Assembly (NCBI GenBank): GCA_947504045.1
Contig: CANNFY010000002.1
Location: forward strand, 620,001 to 684,000
Direction of reading: 5' to 3'
Origin: an uncultured Maribacter sp.
GTDB taxonomy: Bacteria; Bacteroidota; Bacteroidia; Flavobacteriales; Flavobacteriaceae
DNA: 64,000 nt
Under the pieces are notes generated by a model. The model ran no database searches and was not told where the DNA came from. It saw only the letters and a list, made by a program, of their open reading frames with translations. Position numbers and translations under genes: made by a program. Of this stretch, positions 41,101 to 50,857 are shown piece after piece. Each line of letters begins with the position of its first letter. Position 1 is the stretch's first letter.

Positions 41101-41803
41101 AATGGCAAATGCTATGTATTTAGCAGGTTTTGACGTTAAGGATGTACATATGACCGATTTAATTTCTGGTCGTGAAACTCTTGAAGATATACAGTTCTTA
41201 GGTGCTGTTGGTGGGTTCTCTAATTCCGATGTTTTAGGAAGTGCTAAGGGATGGGCTGGAGCCATAAAATACAATGAAAAAGCAAATGCAGTAATTAAGA
41301 ACTTCTTTGCAAGACCAGATACACTTTCTGTAGGTATTTGTAACGGTTGCCAGTTATTTATGGAGCTAGATTTAATAAACCCAGACCATGAAACACATGG
41401 CAAAATGGTACATAACAATTCTAACAAACACGAGAGCAACTTTACATCGGTTAAAATTCAGGAAAACAATTCTGTAATGCTATCTTCATTAGCCGGAAAT
41501 ACTCTAGGAGTTTGGATATCACATGGAGAAGGTAAATTTAATTTACCTTATGAAGAAAACAAATATCAAATTGTAGCAAAATATGGTTATGAAGGCTACC
41601 CTGCCAACCCTAATGGTAGTGATTATAACACCGCTATGATGTGCGATGTTACAGGTCGTCATTTAGTAACAATGCCACACTTTGAGCGTTCTACTTTCCC
41701 TTGGAACTGGGCGCACTACCCAGCAGATAGACAAGATGATGTTTCGCCTTGGCTAGAAGCTTTTGAAAATGCATATAACTGGGCTGTTAAACAGAAAAAA
41801 TAA
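38123..41803 (+). CDS. purL: Phosphoribosylformylglycinamidine synthase (large fused form)
   Basis: 1226 aa; [44 protein letters not shown]; C-terminal glutaminase [13 protein letters not shown]. Confidence 0.96.
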   Translation: [1226 protein letters not shown]

Positions 41804-41810
41804 GGTAATA

Positions 41811-41850
41811 AAAAAGGCTTTAATTTTCGAAAAGAAATTAAAGCCTTTTT
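41811..41850. terminator. Bidirectional intrinsic terminator
   Basis: aaaaaggctttaatttt...aaattaaagccttttt. Confidence 0.8.
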
Positions 41851-41871
41851 ACAAACTAAGCCACTAATCTA

Positions 41872-44472
41872 TTATTTAATTACCATTTTTCCACTCCAGG
41901 TTTTATCATTTGTACTCGTAATTTTGTATAAATAAATTCCAGAAGGAAGATTCTTTTTATACACTACTATTTCATTTTGTCCTTGATGCGTATCACCATT
42001 TAAACTATAAGAAGATAATAAGTGCCCACCTATTGTATATATTTCAAATGTATATTTAGCTGCACTTTCTTCATAAAAATATAAAGTAGCTTCTGTTTCT
42101 ATCGGATTAGGCATTAATACCGATTTTTTAGTATTTGTAAGAACATACTCGTAACTAGGCTCTGTATTATTAAAATCTAAATTTGCTAGATTTAATACTT
42201 TTTCTACCATTTCTCCATCAGAAGATTTTAATATAAAAGTTAAAACTTTTAGACTAGAAAAATCTGAGGTATTTCCATTACTATTTGTAAAAACCTCGTC
42301 AGGAATAGAATAACTTTGCGTAGCTTCTGTTAGTTGCACTTCTGATGTAAACTCTTCTCCATCTCCTTTTTGTAATTTTATTTCTAAAGTTCCTGTTCCA
42401 GATGCCTCAAAAGACATATTCTTATATTCTGATAAGTCTACTGCTAAAAATCTTGGACTAAAAGCTCTATAAACCCCTATATAATCTTGCGTTGTACCAG
42501 AAACCGATATATTTCTTTCTACTCTAAAACCACTTCCTGTATAAGATGATTCGTTCTGTAAAACATCATATGTATTTATGGTAGTACTATTGGCAGAATC
42601 GTCTAACCCCCATGGAGCATCGGCAACAAATAAATCGTCTGGGGTATCTCCATTACTATTTTCCACTCTAAAACCAAAATCGAATAAAGAACCTGTATTT
42701 ACAGCAACAGAATCTATATAGCCATTTATACTAGCCTGTAAACTCATAGAAGAAGTTTCTGCTGTTTCTGTTCTTTTTAAACCACCATCTAAATAAATCT
42801 CTTTTGTATTGTTATTATTAACAATATTCATATTTATTTTTCCATTTTTATAGCTAGCAGATTTTACAAATACTGGTGGCGGTGTAGAACCCGAATAATC
42901 TGTTATTTCTGCATTTGCCTCTAATAAATCTAAAATTTCTTCGCCTAATAACACTAAATCGTCTACAGAATTGGACCAAACTTGAAAATTATAATACATA
43001 GTATTGTCTTCATAAGCATCTATATTCCAGTGCGATTCAATTACAAATTTTTGACTTTCATCTAATCTTGCAGAAAAGGTTAATGCAAATTCTATATTAC
43101 CATCTGCTTGTTTAATTCTAGATTTAATAAAGTCTTTTTCTCTTATTTGTATGGTAGATACAGATAGTAACTCTGCCCCTAAGAAACGATCACAAATAAA
43201 TTTACTGTGTTCGTATACTTTATCATCTGTTTTTATAACCATTAAAGCACTTACAGTTTCTGTATCTTTTAAATAATCTACAGAATAAATGTCTGATGCA
43301 TTTGTAAGATCTAATAAATCTGCAGGTGAAGATTCTATTGTACTAGTTTCTCCAATAATACTTAAAGGAACTAAGGTATTTAATGGTATTTCTGAAGGTG
43401 ATGTTTTACTACCCTTTTTATAATTAATAGTTTTCTTAACTGTTTTTGCTAATAATTTATCAAACTTGTAATTTGTTTTAGCTCTATTATAATTTCTTTT
43501 GGTAATTAAATTTGCTAATCTATCATTACTTTCTAAACCACCAGAGTTACCTCCAGAAGTAAGAGTAATTACAGGACAAGCACTAATACCAGAACAAGAA
43601 GGGTCATCACAATCTACTAAACCATCTCCATCATCATCAATACCATTAATACAATCTTCTTGTGGTACAGGTGCTGTAGGACAACGAGCACCATCATTAC
43701 TAGAAGCCGCAGGACCAAAAGCAAAAATATTAGAAGTCATTATTCCATTAATAATACTCTGAACTTCATTTATTTTATATACAGAACCTGTTTGGTTAGC
43801 CGATATGTAAAAGTTACCATCAACATCAAAATAAACAGCACCAAAAGTATAATTAAGACCTGTTAGAATTGGTACAAGACCTAAATCTGTAACCACACCT
43901 GTATCTGGATCAATACGATACAAATGATTAGAGCCTTTTTCTACAGTATACAATTTATTATCTGCGGCATTAAAAGCCCAATCTGCTATAGATAAACTCT
44001 TGCTTAATGTAAACTCTCCTAAATATTCTAAATATGTTTCTGAATCTGGATTTAAATCTATCTTGTAATACGAACTTCCTCCTCCTTTAAAGTAATATAT
44101 ACCATCAATAGAAATATCACCAACATACTTATTATTTGTAGTCAATTCTGGAAAAGTATATTGTTGTACTTCAAAGTTTTTCCCAATACGAACAATTGTT
44201 TTTTGTGGACTAGATAAATAGCCCCAAATATACCCATCTGTAGAATTGTAACCTACACCATTTATATTACCAGGTGTTACATTTTCAGAAACCAAATAAG
44301 AGCTTCCAGATGCTAAATCTAAAGCATATATATCGTTATACTGAAACAAATAAGCATTATAATCGCACAAAAAAGGTTCCGATTGCGCTTTTGATGAAAT
44401 ATTAGAAAATAAGGCTACTAATAAGGTTACAGCACACCTTATGTAATTTAAAAAAGAGTAGTTTTTTTTCAT
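41872..44472 (-). CDS. T9SS type A sorting-domain secreted protein with DUF6923-like N-terminal propeller
   Basis: N-terminal YALDLASGSSYLVSENVTPGNINGVGYNSTDGYIWGY; NGIDDDGDGLVDCDDPSCSG; C-terminal VLMPNPIETEATLYF...GIYLYKITSTNDKTWSGKMVIK. Confidence 0.75.
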   Translation of the reverse strand: MKKNYSFLNYIRCAVTLLVALFSNISSKAQSEPFLCDYNAYLFQYNDIYALDLASGSSYLVSENVTPGNINGVGYNSTDGYIWGYLSSPQKTIVRIGKNFEVQQYTFPELTTNNKYVGDISIDGIYYFKGGGSSYYKIDLNPDSETYLEYLGEFTLSKSLSIADWAFNAADNKLYTVEKGSNHLYRIDPDTGVVTDLGLVPILTGLNYTFGAVYFDVDGNFYISANQTGSVYKINEVQSIINGIMTSNIFAFGPAASSNDGARCPTAPVPQEDCINGIDDDGDGLVDCDDPSCSGISACPVITLTSGGNSGGLESNDRLANLITKRNYNRAKTNYKFDKLLAKTVKKTINYKKGSKTSPSEIPLNTLVPLSIIGETSTIESSPADLLDLTNASDIYSVDYLKDTETVSALMVIKTDDKVYEHSKFICDRFLGAELLSVSTIQIREKDFIKSRIKQADGNIEFALTFSARLDESQKFVIESHWNIDAYEDNTMYYNFQVWSNSVDDLVLLGEEILDLLEANAEITDYSGSTPPPVFVKSASYKNGKINMNIVNNNNTKEIYLDGGLKRTETAETSSMSLQASINGYIDSVAVNTGSLFDFGFRVENSNGDTPDDLFVADAPWGLDDSANSTTINTYDVLQNESSYTGSGFRVERNISVSGTTQDYIGVYRAFSPRFLAVDLSEYKNMSFEASGTGTLEIKLQKGDGEEFTSEVQLTEATQSYSIPDEVFTNSNGNTSDFSSLKVLTFILKSSDGEMVEKVLNLANLDFNNTEPSYEYVLTNTKKSVLMPNPIETEATLYFYEESAAKYTFEIYTIGGHLLSSYSLNGDTHQGQNEIVVYKKNLPSGIYLYKITSTNDKTWSGKMVIK

Positions 44473-44740
44473 TTTTAAAAGATTTGGGTTAATCAATATT
44501 AAGTAAACATAATATTTATCTTATAAGATTTTTCTTACATTTAGATGAATGCTGTATATAACTAGATTAAAACCATTTTATTGTAGATGAATGGAAAAAC
44601 TCGTTTAATGTAAATATCTTAACTTTACCGCTCTATGTTAAAATTTAATAATTACTAAAAAAATAGTCTTAATTTTAACAATATCATTTTAAAATATAGT
44701 TTCCTTTTCTTATTTTGCAATTCTTATCAACATATATTAT

Positions 44741-46522
44741 ATGCATAAAGTTACCCGCCTTTTTGATTTTCCTTATTATCAACAAGAAAAATTTAATTTA
44801 GAAAAATCTCTAGTTTCAAAAAAAAATGGAACATGGGAATTTACATCAACCCAAGAATATTTAGATAAAGCAAATGCAATTAGTAGAGGGCTTTTAAGAT
44901 TAGGAGTTAAACCTAATGATAAAATTGCTGTAATATCTCTTACCAATAGAACCGAATGGAATATTATAGATGTAGGTGTATTACAATTAGGAGCGCAAAA
45001 TGTACCAATTTATCCAACAATTTCTGAAGAAGATTATGCATATGTACTAAACCACTCTGAAGCAAAATATTGTTTTGTTTCTTGTGACGAAGTACTTAGT
45101 AAAATAAAGGCAGTTAGAAAAGATACTCCACATTTAATTGATGTTTATTCTTTTGACGACTTGTCGGATTGTAAAAGTTGGAATGAGGTTTTATCTTTAG
45201 GAAAAGACACTAGCAATCAAAACAGGGTAGAAGAATTAAAAGATGCCGTAAAACCAGACGATTTAGCAACTTTAATTTACACCTCTGGTACAACAGGTAA
45301 ACCTAAAGGTGTAATGCTGTCTCATAACAACCTAGTAAGTAACGCTTTAGAAAGTTCTGCTAGATTTCCAATAGAAGATGGTAATACCGTTTCTTTAAGT
45401 TTTTTACCATTATGCCATGTGTATGAGCGTATGCTTATTTATTTATATCAATATAGAGGTGTTACGGTTTACTATGCCGAAGCTATGGATAAAATTAGCG
45501 ATAATTTAAAAGAGGCTAAGCCTCATGTAATGACTGCCGTTCCTAGACTTTTAGAAAAGGTATACGATGGAATAATTGCCAAAGGAACACAACTAACAGG
45601 CATTAAAAAGAAATTATTTTTTTGGGCAGTACATTTAGGATTAAGATATGAACCATACGGAAATAATGGTTGGTGGTACGATATTAAATTAAAAGTTGCT
45701 AGAAAATTAATTTTTAGTAAATGGAAAGAAGCTTTAGGAGGTAACTTATCTCTTATAGCATCTGGTAGTGCCGCTTTACAACCAAGATTATCTAGAGTCT
45801 TTAATGCCGCAGAATTTGGAGTAATGGAAGGTTATGGTTTAACAGAAACCTCTCCTGTTATATCTGTAAATGATATGCGAGATAATGGCTTTAAAATAGG
45901 AACCGTAGGAAAATTAATAGGCCAAACAGAAGTAAAAATTGCACCAGACGGAGAAATATGTGTTAAAGGCCCGCAAGTAATGATGGGATATTACAAAGAC
46001 CAAGAAAAAACAAATAGTGTAATTATAGATGGCTATTTTCATACTGGAGATATTGGTGTAGTAGATAATGAAGGTTTTTTAAAAATTACAGACCGTAAAA
46101 AAGAAATGTTTAAAACCTCAGGAGGTAAATATGTAGCTCCTCAATTATTAGAAAATAGGTTTAAACAATCTCGTTTTATAGATCAAATAATGGTAGTTGG
46201 TGAAGGAGAAAAAATGCCGGCCGCATTAATACAACCAAATTTTGAATTTATTACGGAGTGGTGTAAAAAGCAAGGTATATCTGTAAATACCCCCGATGAA
46301 ATAATTAGCAATCAAAAAGTAATTTCAAGAATACAACAAGAGGTAGACAATGCTAATTTAGACTTTGCAAAATGGGAAAAAGTAAAGCAATTTAGACTAA
46401 CCCCAGATGTTTGGAGTATAGATGGTGGACATGTTACCCCTACCCTTAAACTTAAAAGAAAAATTATAAAAGAGAAATACAAATCTCTTTATAATGATAT
46501 TTATGAACACCAAGAACTTTAG
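44741..46522 (+). CDS. Long-chain acyl-CoA synthetase (AMP-forming)
   Basis: LIYTSGTTGKPKGVMLSHNN; EGYGLTETSPVISVN; TGDIGVVDNEGFLKITDRKKEMFKTSGGKYVAP. Confidence 0.93.
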   Translation: MHKVTRLFDFPYYQQEKFNLEKSLVSKKNGTWEFTSTQEYLDKANAISRGLLRLGVKPNDKIAVISLTNRTEWNIIDVGVLQLGAQNVPIYPTISEEDYAYVLNHSEAKYCFVSCDEVLSKIKAVRKDTPHLIDVYSFDDLSDCKSWNEVLSLGKDTSNQNRVEELKDAVKPDDLATLIYTSGTTGKPKGVMLSHNNLVSNALESSARFPIEDGNTVSLSFLPLCHVYERMLIYLYQYRGVTVYYAEAMDKISDNLKEAKPHVMTAVPRLLEKVYDGIIAKGTQLTGIKKKLFFWAVHLGLRYEPYGNNGWWYDIKLKVARKLIFSKWKEALGGNLSLIASGSAALQPRLSRVFNAAEFGVMEGYGLTETSPVISVNDMRDNGFKIGTVGKLIGQTEVKIAPDGEICVKGPQVMMGYYKDQEKTNSVIIDGYFHTGDIGVVDNEGFLKITDRKKEMFKTSGGKYVAPQLLENRFKQSRFIDQIMVVGEGEKMPAALIQPNFEFITEWCKKQGISVNTPDEIISNQKVISRIQQEVDNANLDFAKWEKVKQFRLTPDVWSIDGGHVTPTLKLKRKIIKEKYKSLYNDIYEHQEL

Positions 46523-46555
46523 TTCATAAAAAATACTACTAATTATAAATTTTCT

Positions 46556-46583
46556 AAATTTACTATGCATGCATAGTAAATTT
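46556..46583. promoter_or_regulatory. 28-bp perfect palindrome, candidate MarR operator
   Basis: AAATTTACTATGCATGCATAGTAAATTT is its own reverse complement; directly upstream of TATATTTG. Confidence 0.7.
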
Positions 46584-46587
46584 TTTG

Positions 46588-46595
46588 TATATTTG
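46588..46595 (+). promoter_or_regulatory. Bacteroidetes -7 box for marR/fad operon
   Basis: tatatttg matches TAnnTTTG. Confidence 0.5.
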
Positions 46596-46618
46596 GTTGC
46601 CATCAAAATAAACCAAGT

Positions 46619-47074
46619 ATGAAGGAACTAACTATAGATTATGCTTTAAGAGCCACATGGCAAGCTGTTGCAAGAATGTATAATGAAGAAGCCAAAGAAT
46701 TTGAAACCACAATGGCAGTTGGTTTCACCTTATTAAGCATAGACCCTAAAACTGGCACTCCTTCTACAGCTTTAGGTCCAAAAATGGGAATGGAAGCAAC
46801 AAGTCTTTCCAGAATACTTAAAAGTATGCAAGAAAAAGGCTTAATAAAACGCAAACCAAACCCTAAAGATGGTCGTGGAGTTTTAATTCATCTAACAGAA
46901 TTTGGCTTAGAGAAAAGAAAAGATTCTAAAGAAGTTGTTTTAGTTTTTAACGATGCTGTTAAAAAAAATGTTACTCCAGAACAATTAAAAAACTTTTTTG
47001 AAGTAACAGAAACTATAAATAAGCTTATAGCCGATAAAAAAATATACACTAAAGATAATAACATTAATAATTAA
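46619..47074 (+). CDS. MarR family transcriptional regulator
   Basis: wHTH: LGPKMGMEATSLSRILKSMQEKGLIKRKPNPKDGRGVLIHLTEFGLEKR. Confidence 0.88.
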   Translation: MKELTIDYALRATWQAVARMYNEEAKEFETTMAVGFTLLSIDPKTGTPSTALGPKMGMEATSLSRILKSMQEKGLIKRKPNPKDGRGVLIHLTEFGLEKRKDSKEVVLVFNDAVKKNVTPEQLKNFFEVTETINKLIADKKIYTKDNNINN

Positions 47075-47084
47075 TAGTAATTTA

Positions 47085-49490
47085 ATGAACAAGCATATTA
47101 ATAAAGTTGCCGTCATTGGTTCTGGTATAATGGGAAGCGGAATAGCATGCCATTTTGCAAATATTGGAGTAGAAGTTTTGTTATTAGATATTATTCCTAG
47201 AGAGCTGAATGATAAAGAAAAAGCAAAAGGACTTACTTTAGAAGATAAAGTTGTAAGAAACCGTTTAGTAAACGACTCGCTTACTACCGCATTAAAATCA
47301 AAACCATCCCCTATTTACAGTCAAAAATTTGCTAGTAGAATTACAACTGGTAACTTAGAAGATGATATTGCTAAAATTGCTAAGGTAGATTGGATTATTG
47401 AAGTGGTAGTAGAACGCTTAGATATTAAAAAAATGGTTTTCGAGAATATTGAAAAACATAGAACCCCCGGAACTTTAATATCTTCAAATACATCAGGTAT
47501 TCCAATCAAATTTATGAGTGAAGGCCGTAGTGATGATTTTCAAAAACATTTCTGCGGAACTCACTTTTTTAACCCTGCCAGATATTTAAAATTATTTGAA
47601 ATAATTCCAGGTCCTAAAACTTCTCCGGAAGTATTAAGCTTTTTAAATAGCTATGGAGAACAGTATTTAGGAAAAACATCTGTTCTTGCAAAAGACACTC
47701 CTGCATTTATTGGTAACCGTATTGGTATTTTTAGCATTCAGAGTTTATTCCATTCAGTTAAAGAACTAGGTATGACTGTTGAAGAAGTGGATAAACTTAC
47801 TGGACCAGTAATTGGAAGACCAAAATCTGCTACTTTTAGAACCGTAGATGTTGTAGGCTTAGATACACTCGTACATGTTGCTAATGGTATACATGAAAAT
47901 TGTAAAAAAGACGAACGTTTAGATTTATTTAAGCTTCCAGATTTTATTAACACCATGATGGAAAACAAATGGTTAGGAAGCAAATCTGGCCAAGGTTTTT
48001 ATAAAAAAGTAAAAGGAGATAAAGGAAAAAGCGAAATTTTAACGCTAGACTTAGATACGATGGACTATCGTGCTAAAAAAAGTGCAAAATTTGCTACACT
48101 AGAACTTACAAAAACCATAGACAAAGTAGTTGACAGGTTTTCTGTTCTTACTGCAGGAAAAGACAAAGCAGGTGAATTTTACCGTAAAAGTTTTGGCGCC
48201 CTATTTGCTTATGTTTCGCATCGTATTCCAGAAATTACGGATGAACTTTACAAAATTGATGATGCTATGAAAGCTGGTTTTGGATGGGAACATGGCCCAT
48301 TTCAAATCTGGGATGCTGTAGGATTAGAAAAAGGATTAGAATTCGCCAAAACGGAAGGTCTAGAAATTGCCTCTTGGGTAACAGACATGAAGGAAGCAGG
48401 AATAACAAGTTTTTATTCCGTTACAGATGGTGCAACTTTTTTCTATGACATTCCTTCTAAATCTATGAAAAAAGTACCTGGTCAAGATGCTTTTATACTA
48501 TTAGACAATATTAGAAAAACTAAAGAAGTATTTAAAAATAGTGGTGTTGTAATAGAAGATATTGGAGATGGTATTCTGAATGTAGAATTCCAATCTAAAA
48601 TGAATACTATTGGTGGTGATGTTTTAGCTGGTCTTAATAAAGGTATAGACCTAGCAGAAAAAGATTTTCAAGGTTTAGTGGTTGGTAACCAAGCCGCAAA
48701 TTTTTCTGTTGGAGCTAATATTGGAATGATTTTTATGATGGCCGTTGAGCAGGAATATGATGAGCTAAATATGGCTATTAAAATGTTCCAAGACACTATG
48801 ATGCGAATGCGCTACTCTTCTATACCTACTATATCTGCCCCACACGGTATGACACTTGGTGGTGGTTGCGAACTCTCGCTTCATGCAGACAAAGTGGTTG
48901 CTGCAGCAGAAACGTACATTGGATTAGTTGAATTTGGTGTTGGGGTTATTCCTGGCGGTGGTGGTTCTAAAGAATTTACTGTTAGAGCATCGGACCTATT
49001 TAGTAAAGGAGACGTAGAACTTAACGTTCTTCAAGAATACTTCTTAACTATCGGTATGGCAAAAGTATCTACCTCAGCATATGAAGCTTATGACTTAGGC
49101 ATACTTCAAAAAGGAAAAGATATTGTTGTGGTAAATAAAGATCGCCAAATAGCAACTGCAAAAGCACACGCTAAACTAATGGCAGAATCTGGGTATACAA
49201 AACCTGTTAAACGTAAAGATATTAAAGTTTTAGGTAAACAAGCTCTTGGAATGTTCTTAGTAGGAACAGACTCTATGGAAGCAAGCCATTACATAAGTGA
49301 ACATGACAAGAAAATCGCAAATAAATTAGCCTATGTAATGGCTGGAGGCGATTTATCCGAACCTACTAGAGTTAACGAACAATATTTATTGGATTTAGAA
49401 AGAGAAGCTTTTCTATCCTTATGTACAGAACGTAAAACTTTAGAGCGTATACAACACATGTTAAAAACAGGAAAACCATTACGTAATTAA
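47085..49490 (+). CDS. 3-hydroxyacyl-CoA dehydrogenase / enoyl-CoA hydratase (FadJ/FadN-like)
   Basis: VAVIGSGIMGSGIACHFANIG; FFNPARYLKLFEIIPGPKTSPE; hydratase part APHGMTLGGGCELSLHADKVVAAAETYIGLVEFGVGVIPGGGGSKE. Confidence 0.93.
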   Translation: MNKHINKVAVIGSGIMGSGIACHFANIGVEVLLLDIIPRELNDKEKAKGLTLEDKVVRNRLVNDSLTTALKSKPSPIYSQKFASRITTGNLEDDIAKIAKVDWIIEVVVERLDIKKMVFENIEKHRTPGTLISSNTSGIPIKFMSEGRSDDFQKHFCGTHFFNPARYLKLFEIIPGPKTSPEVLSFLNSYGEQYLGKTSVLAKDTPAFIGNRIGIFSIQSLFHSVKELGMTVEEVDKLTGPVIGRPKSATFRTVDVVGLDTLVHVANGIHENCKKDERLDLFKLPDFINTMMENKWLGSKSGQGFYKKVKGDKGKSEILTLDLDTMDYRAKKSAKFATLELTKTIDKVVDRFSVLTAGKDKAGEFYRKSFGALFAYVSHRIPEITDELYKIDDAMKAGFGWEHGPFQIWDAVGLEKGLEFAKTEGLEIASWVTDMKEAGITSFYSVTDGATFFYDIPSKSMKKVPGQDAFILLDNIRKTKEVFKNSGVVIEDIGDGILNVEFQSKMNTIGGDVLAGLNKGIDLAEKDFQGLVVGNQAANFSVGANIGMIFMMAVEQEYDELNMAIKMFQDTMMRMRYSSIPTISAPHGMTLGGGCELSLHADKVVAAAETYIGLVEFGVGVIPGGGGSKEFTVRASDLFSKGDVELNVLQEYFLTIGMAKVSTSAYEAYDLGILQKGKDIVVVNKDRQIATAKAHAKLMAESGYTKPVKRKDIKVLGKQALGMFLVGTDSMEASHYISEHDKKIANKLAYVMAGGDLSEPTRVNEQYLLDLEREAFLSLCTERKTLERIQHMLKTGKPLRN

Positions 49491-49587
49491 GATTACTAAG
49501 CTATTTGCCAATATATAATAGCTATTGGCACATTTTAATAAACAATATATTGCTATAGCCAAAAGCTAATAGCCTAAAGCACAAAAA

Positions 49588-50778
49588 ATGAAACAAGCGT
49601 ATATAGTTAAAGCATATAGAACCGCAGTAGGTAAAGCTCCTAAAGGAGTGTTCCGCTTTAAAAGAACAGATGAACTAGCAGCCGAAACCATTGAGTATAT
49701 GATGAAAGAGTTGCCAGATTTTGATAAAAAACGTATTGATGATGTTATTGTAGGTAATGCAATGCCAGAAGGTTCTCAGGGACTAAATATGGCTAGACTA
49801 ATTTCTTTAATGGGTCTAGATATTGTAGATGTTCCTGGAGTAACTGTAAATCGTTTTTGTTCTTCTGGAATAGAAACCATAGGTATAGCAACTGCCAAAA
49901 TTCAAGCAGGCATGGCAGATTGTATAATTGCCGGTGGAGCAGAAAGTATGAGCTCTGTTCCTATGACAGGTAATAAACCAGAGCTAAACTATGATTTAGT
50001 AAAAGCCGGACATGAAGATTACTATTGGGGAATGGGAAATACTGCAGAAGCAGTAGCCAATCAATTTAAAGTTTCTAGAGAAGATCAAGATGAGTTTGCT
50101 TATAATTCACATATGAAAGCTTTAAAAGCACAAGCTGAAAATCGTTTTCAAGATCAAATTGTTCCTATTGATGTAGAACAAGTATACATTGATGAAAACG
50201 GAAAAAAAGCCTCTAAAAAATATACCGTAACTAAAGATGAAGGACCTAGAAAAGGAACCTCTAAAGAAGTTTTAGGAAAATTACGAGCAGTTTTTGCTGC
50301 TGGTGGTAGTGTTACCGCAGGTAACTCTTCACAAATGAGTGATGGTGCTGCTTTTGTAATGGTAATGAGTGAAGATATGGTAAAAGAATTAAATCTAGAA
50401 CCTATTGCTCGTTTAGTAAATTATGCCGCTGCTGGTGTAGAACCTCGCATTATGGGAATTGGACCTGTTAAAGCTATTCCAAAAGCACTAAAACAAGCAG
50501 GTTTAAAACAAGAGGATATTGAATTGATTGAACTTAATGAAGCTTTTGCTTCACAATCCTTAGCCGTTATGCGCGAGCTAAACCTTAACCAAGACATTGT
50601 AAATGTAAATGGTGGTGCAATTGCTTTAGGACACCCACTTGGTTGTACAGGAGCTAAATTATCTGTTCAGTTATTTGATGAAATGCGTAAAAGAAATATG
50701 CAAGGAAAATATGGAATGGTAACCATGTGTGTAGGCACAGGACAAGGCGCAGCAGGAATTTTTGAATTTTTAAAATAA
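49588..50778 (+). CDS. Acetyl-CoA C-acyltransferase (thiolase)
   Basis: [12 protein letters not shown] active Cys; [33 protein letters not shown]. Confidence 0.95.
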   Translation: MKQAYIVKAYRTAVGKAPKGVFRFKRTDELAAETIEYMMKELPDFDKKRIDDVIVGNAMPEGSQGLNMARLISLMGLDIVDVPGVTVNRFCSSGIETIGIATAKIQAGMADCIIAGGAESMSSVPMTGNKPELNYDLVKAGHEDYYWGMGNTAEAVANQFKVSREDQDEFAYNSHMKALKAQAENRFQDQIVPIDVEQVYIDENGKKASKKYTVTKDEGPRKGTSKEVLGKLRAVFAAGGSVTAGNSSQMSDGAAFVMVMSEDMVKELNLEPIARLVNYAAAGVEPRIMGIGPVKAIPKALKQAGLKQEDIELIELNEAFASQSLAVMRELNLNQDIVNVNGGAIALGHPLGCTGAKLSVQLFDEMRKRNMQGKYGMVTMCVGTGQGAAGIFEFLK

Positions 50779-50857
50779 AAAACAACCGTAAGTTTCAAAT
50801 CTAGAATACAATTAAAAAATCTTGATTATTGACTCTTTAATCTAAAATCTATAAAAC

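Noticed and set aside
39200-41439. Minus-strand ORFs within purL (39200, 39877, 40612, 40999)
   Set aside because: Antisense to well conserved purL; low-complexity, no domain features
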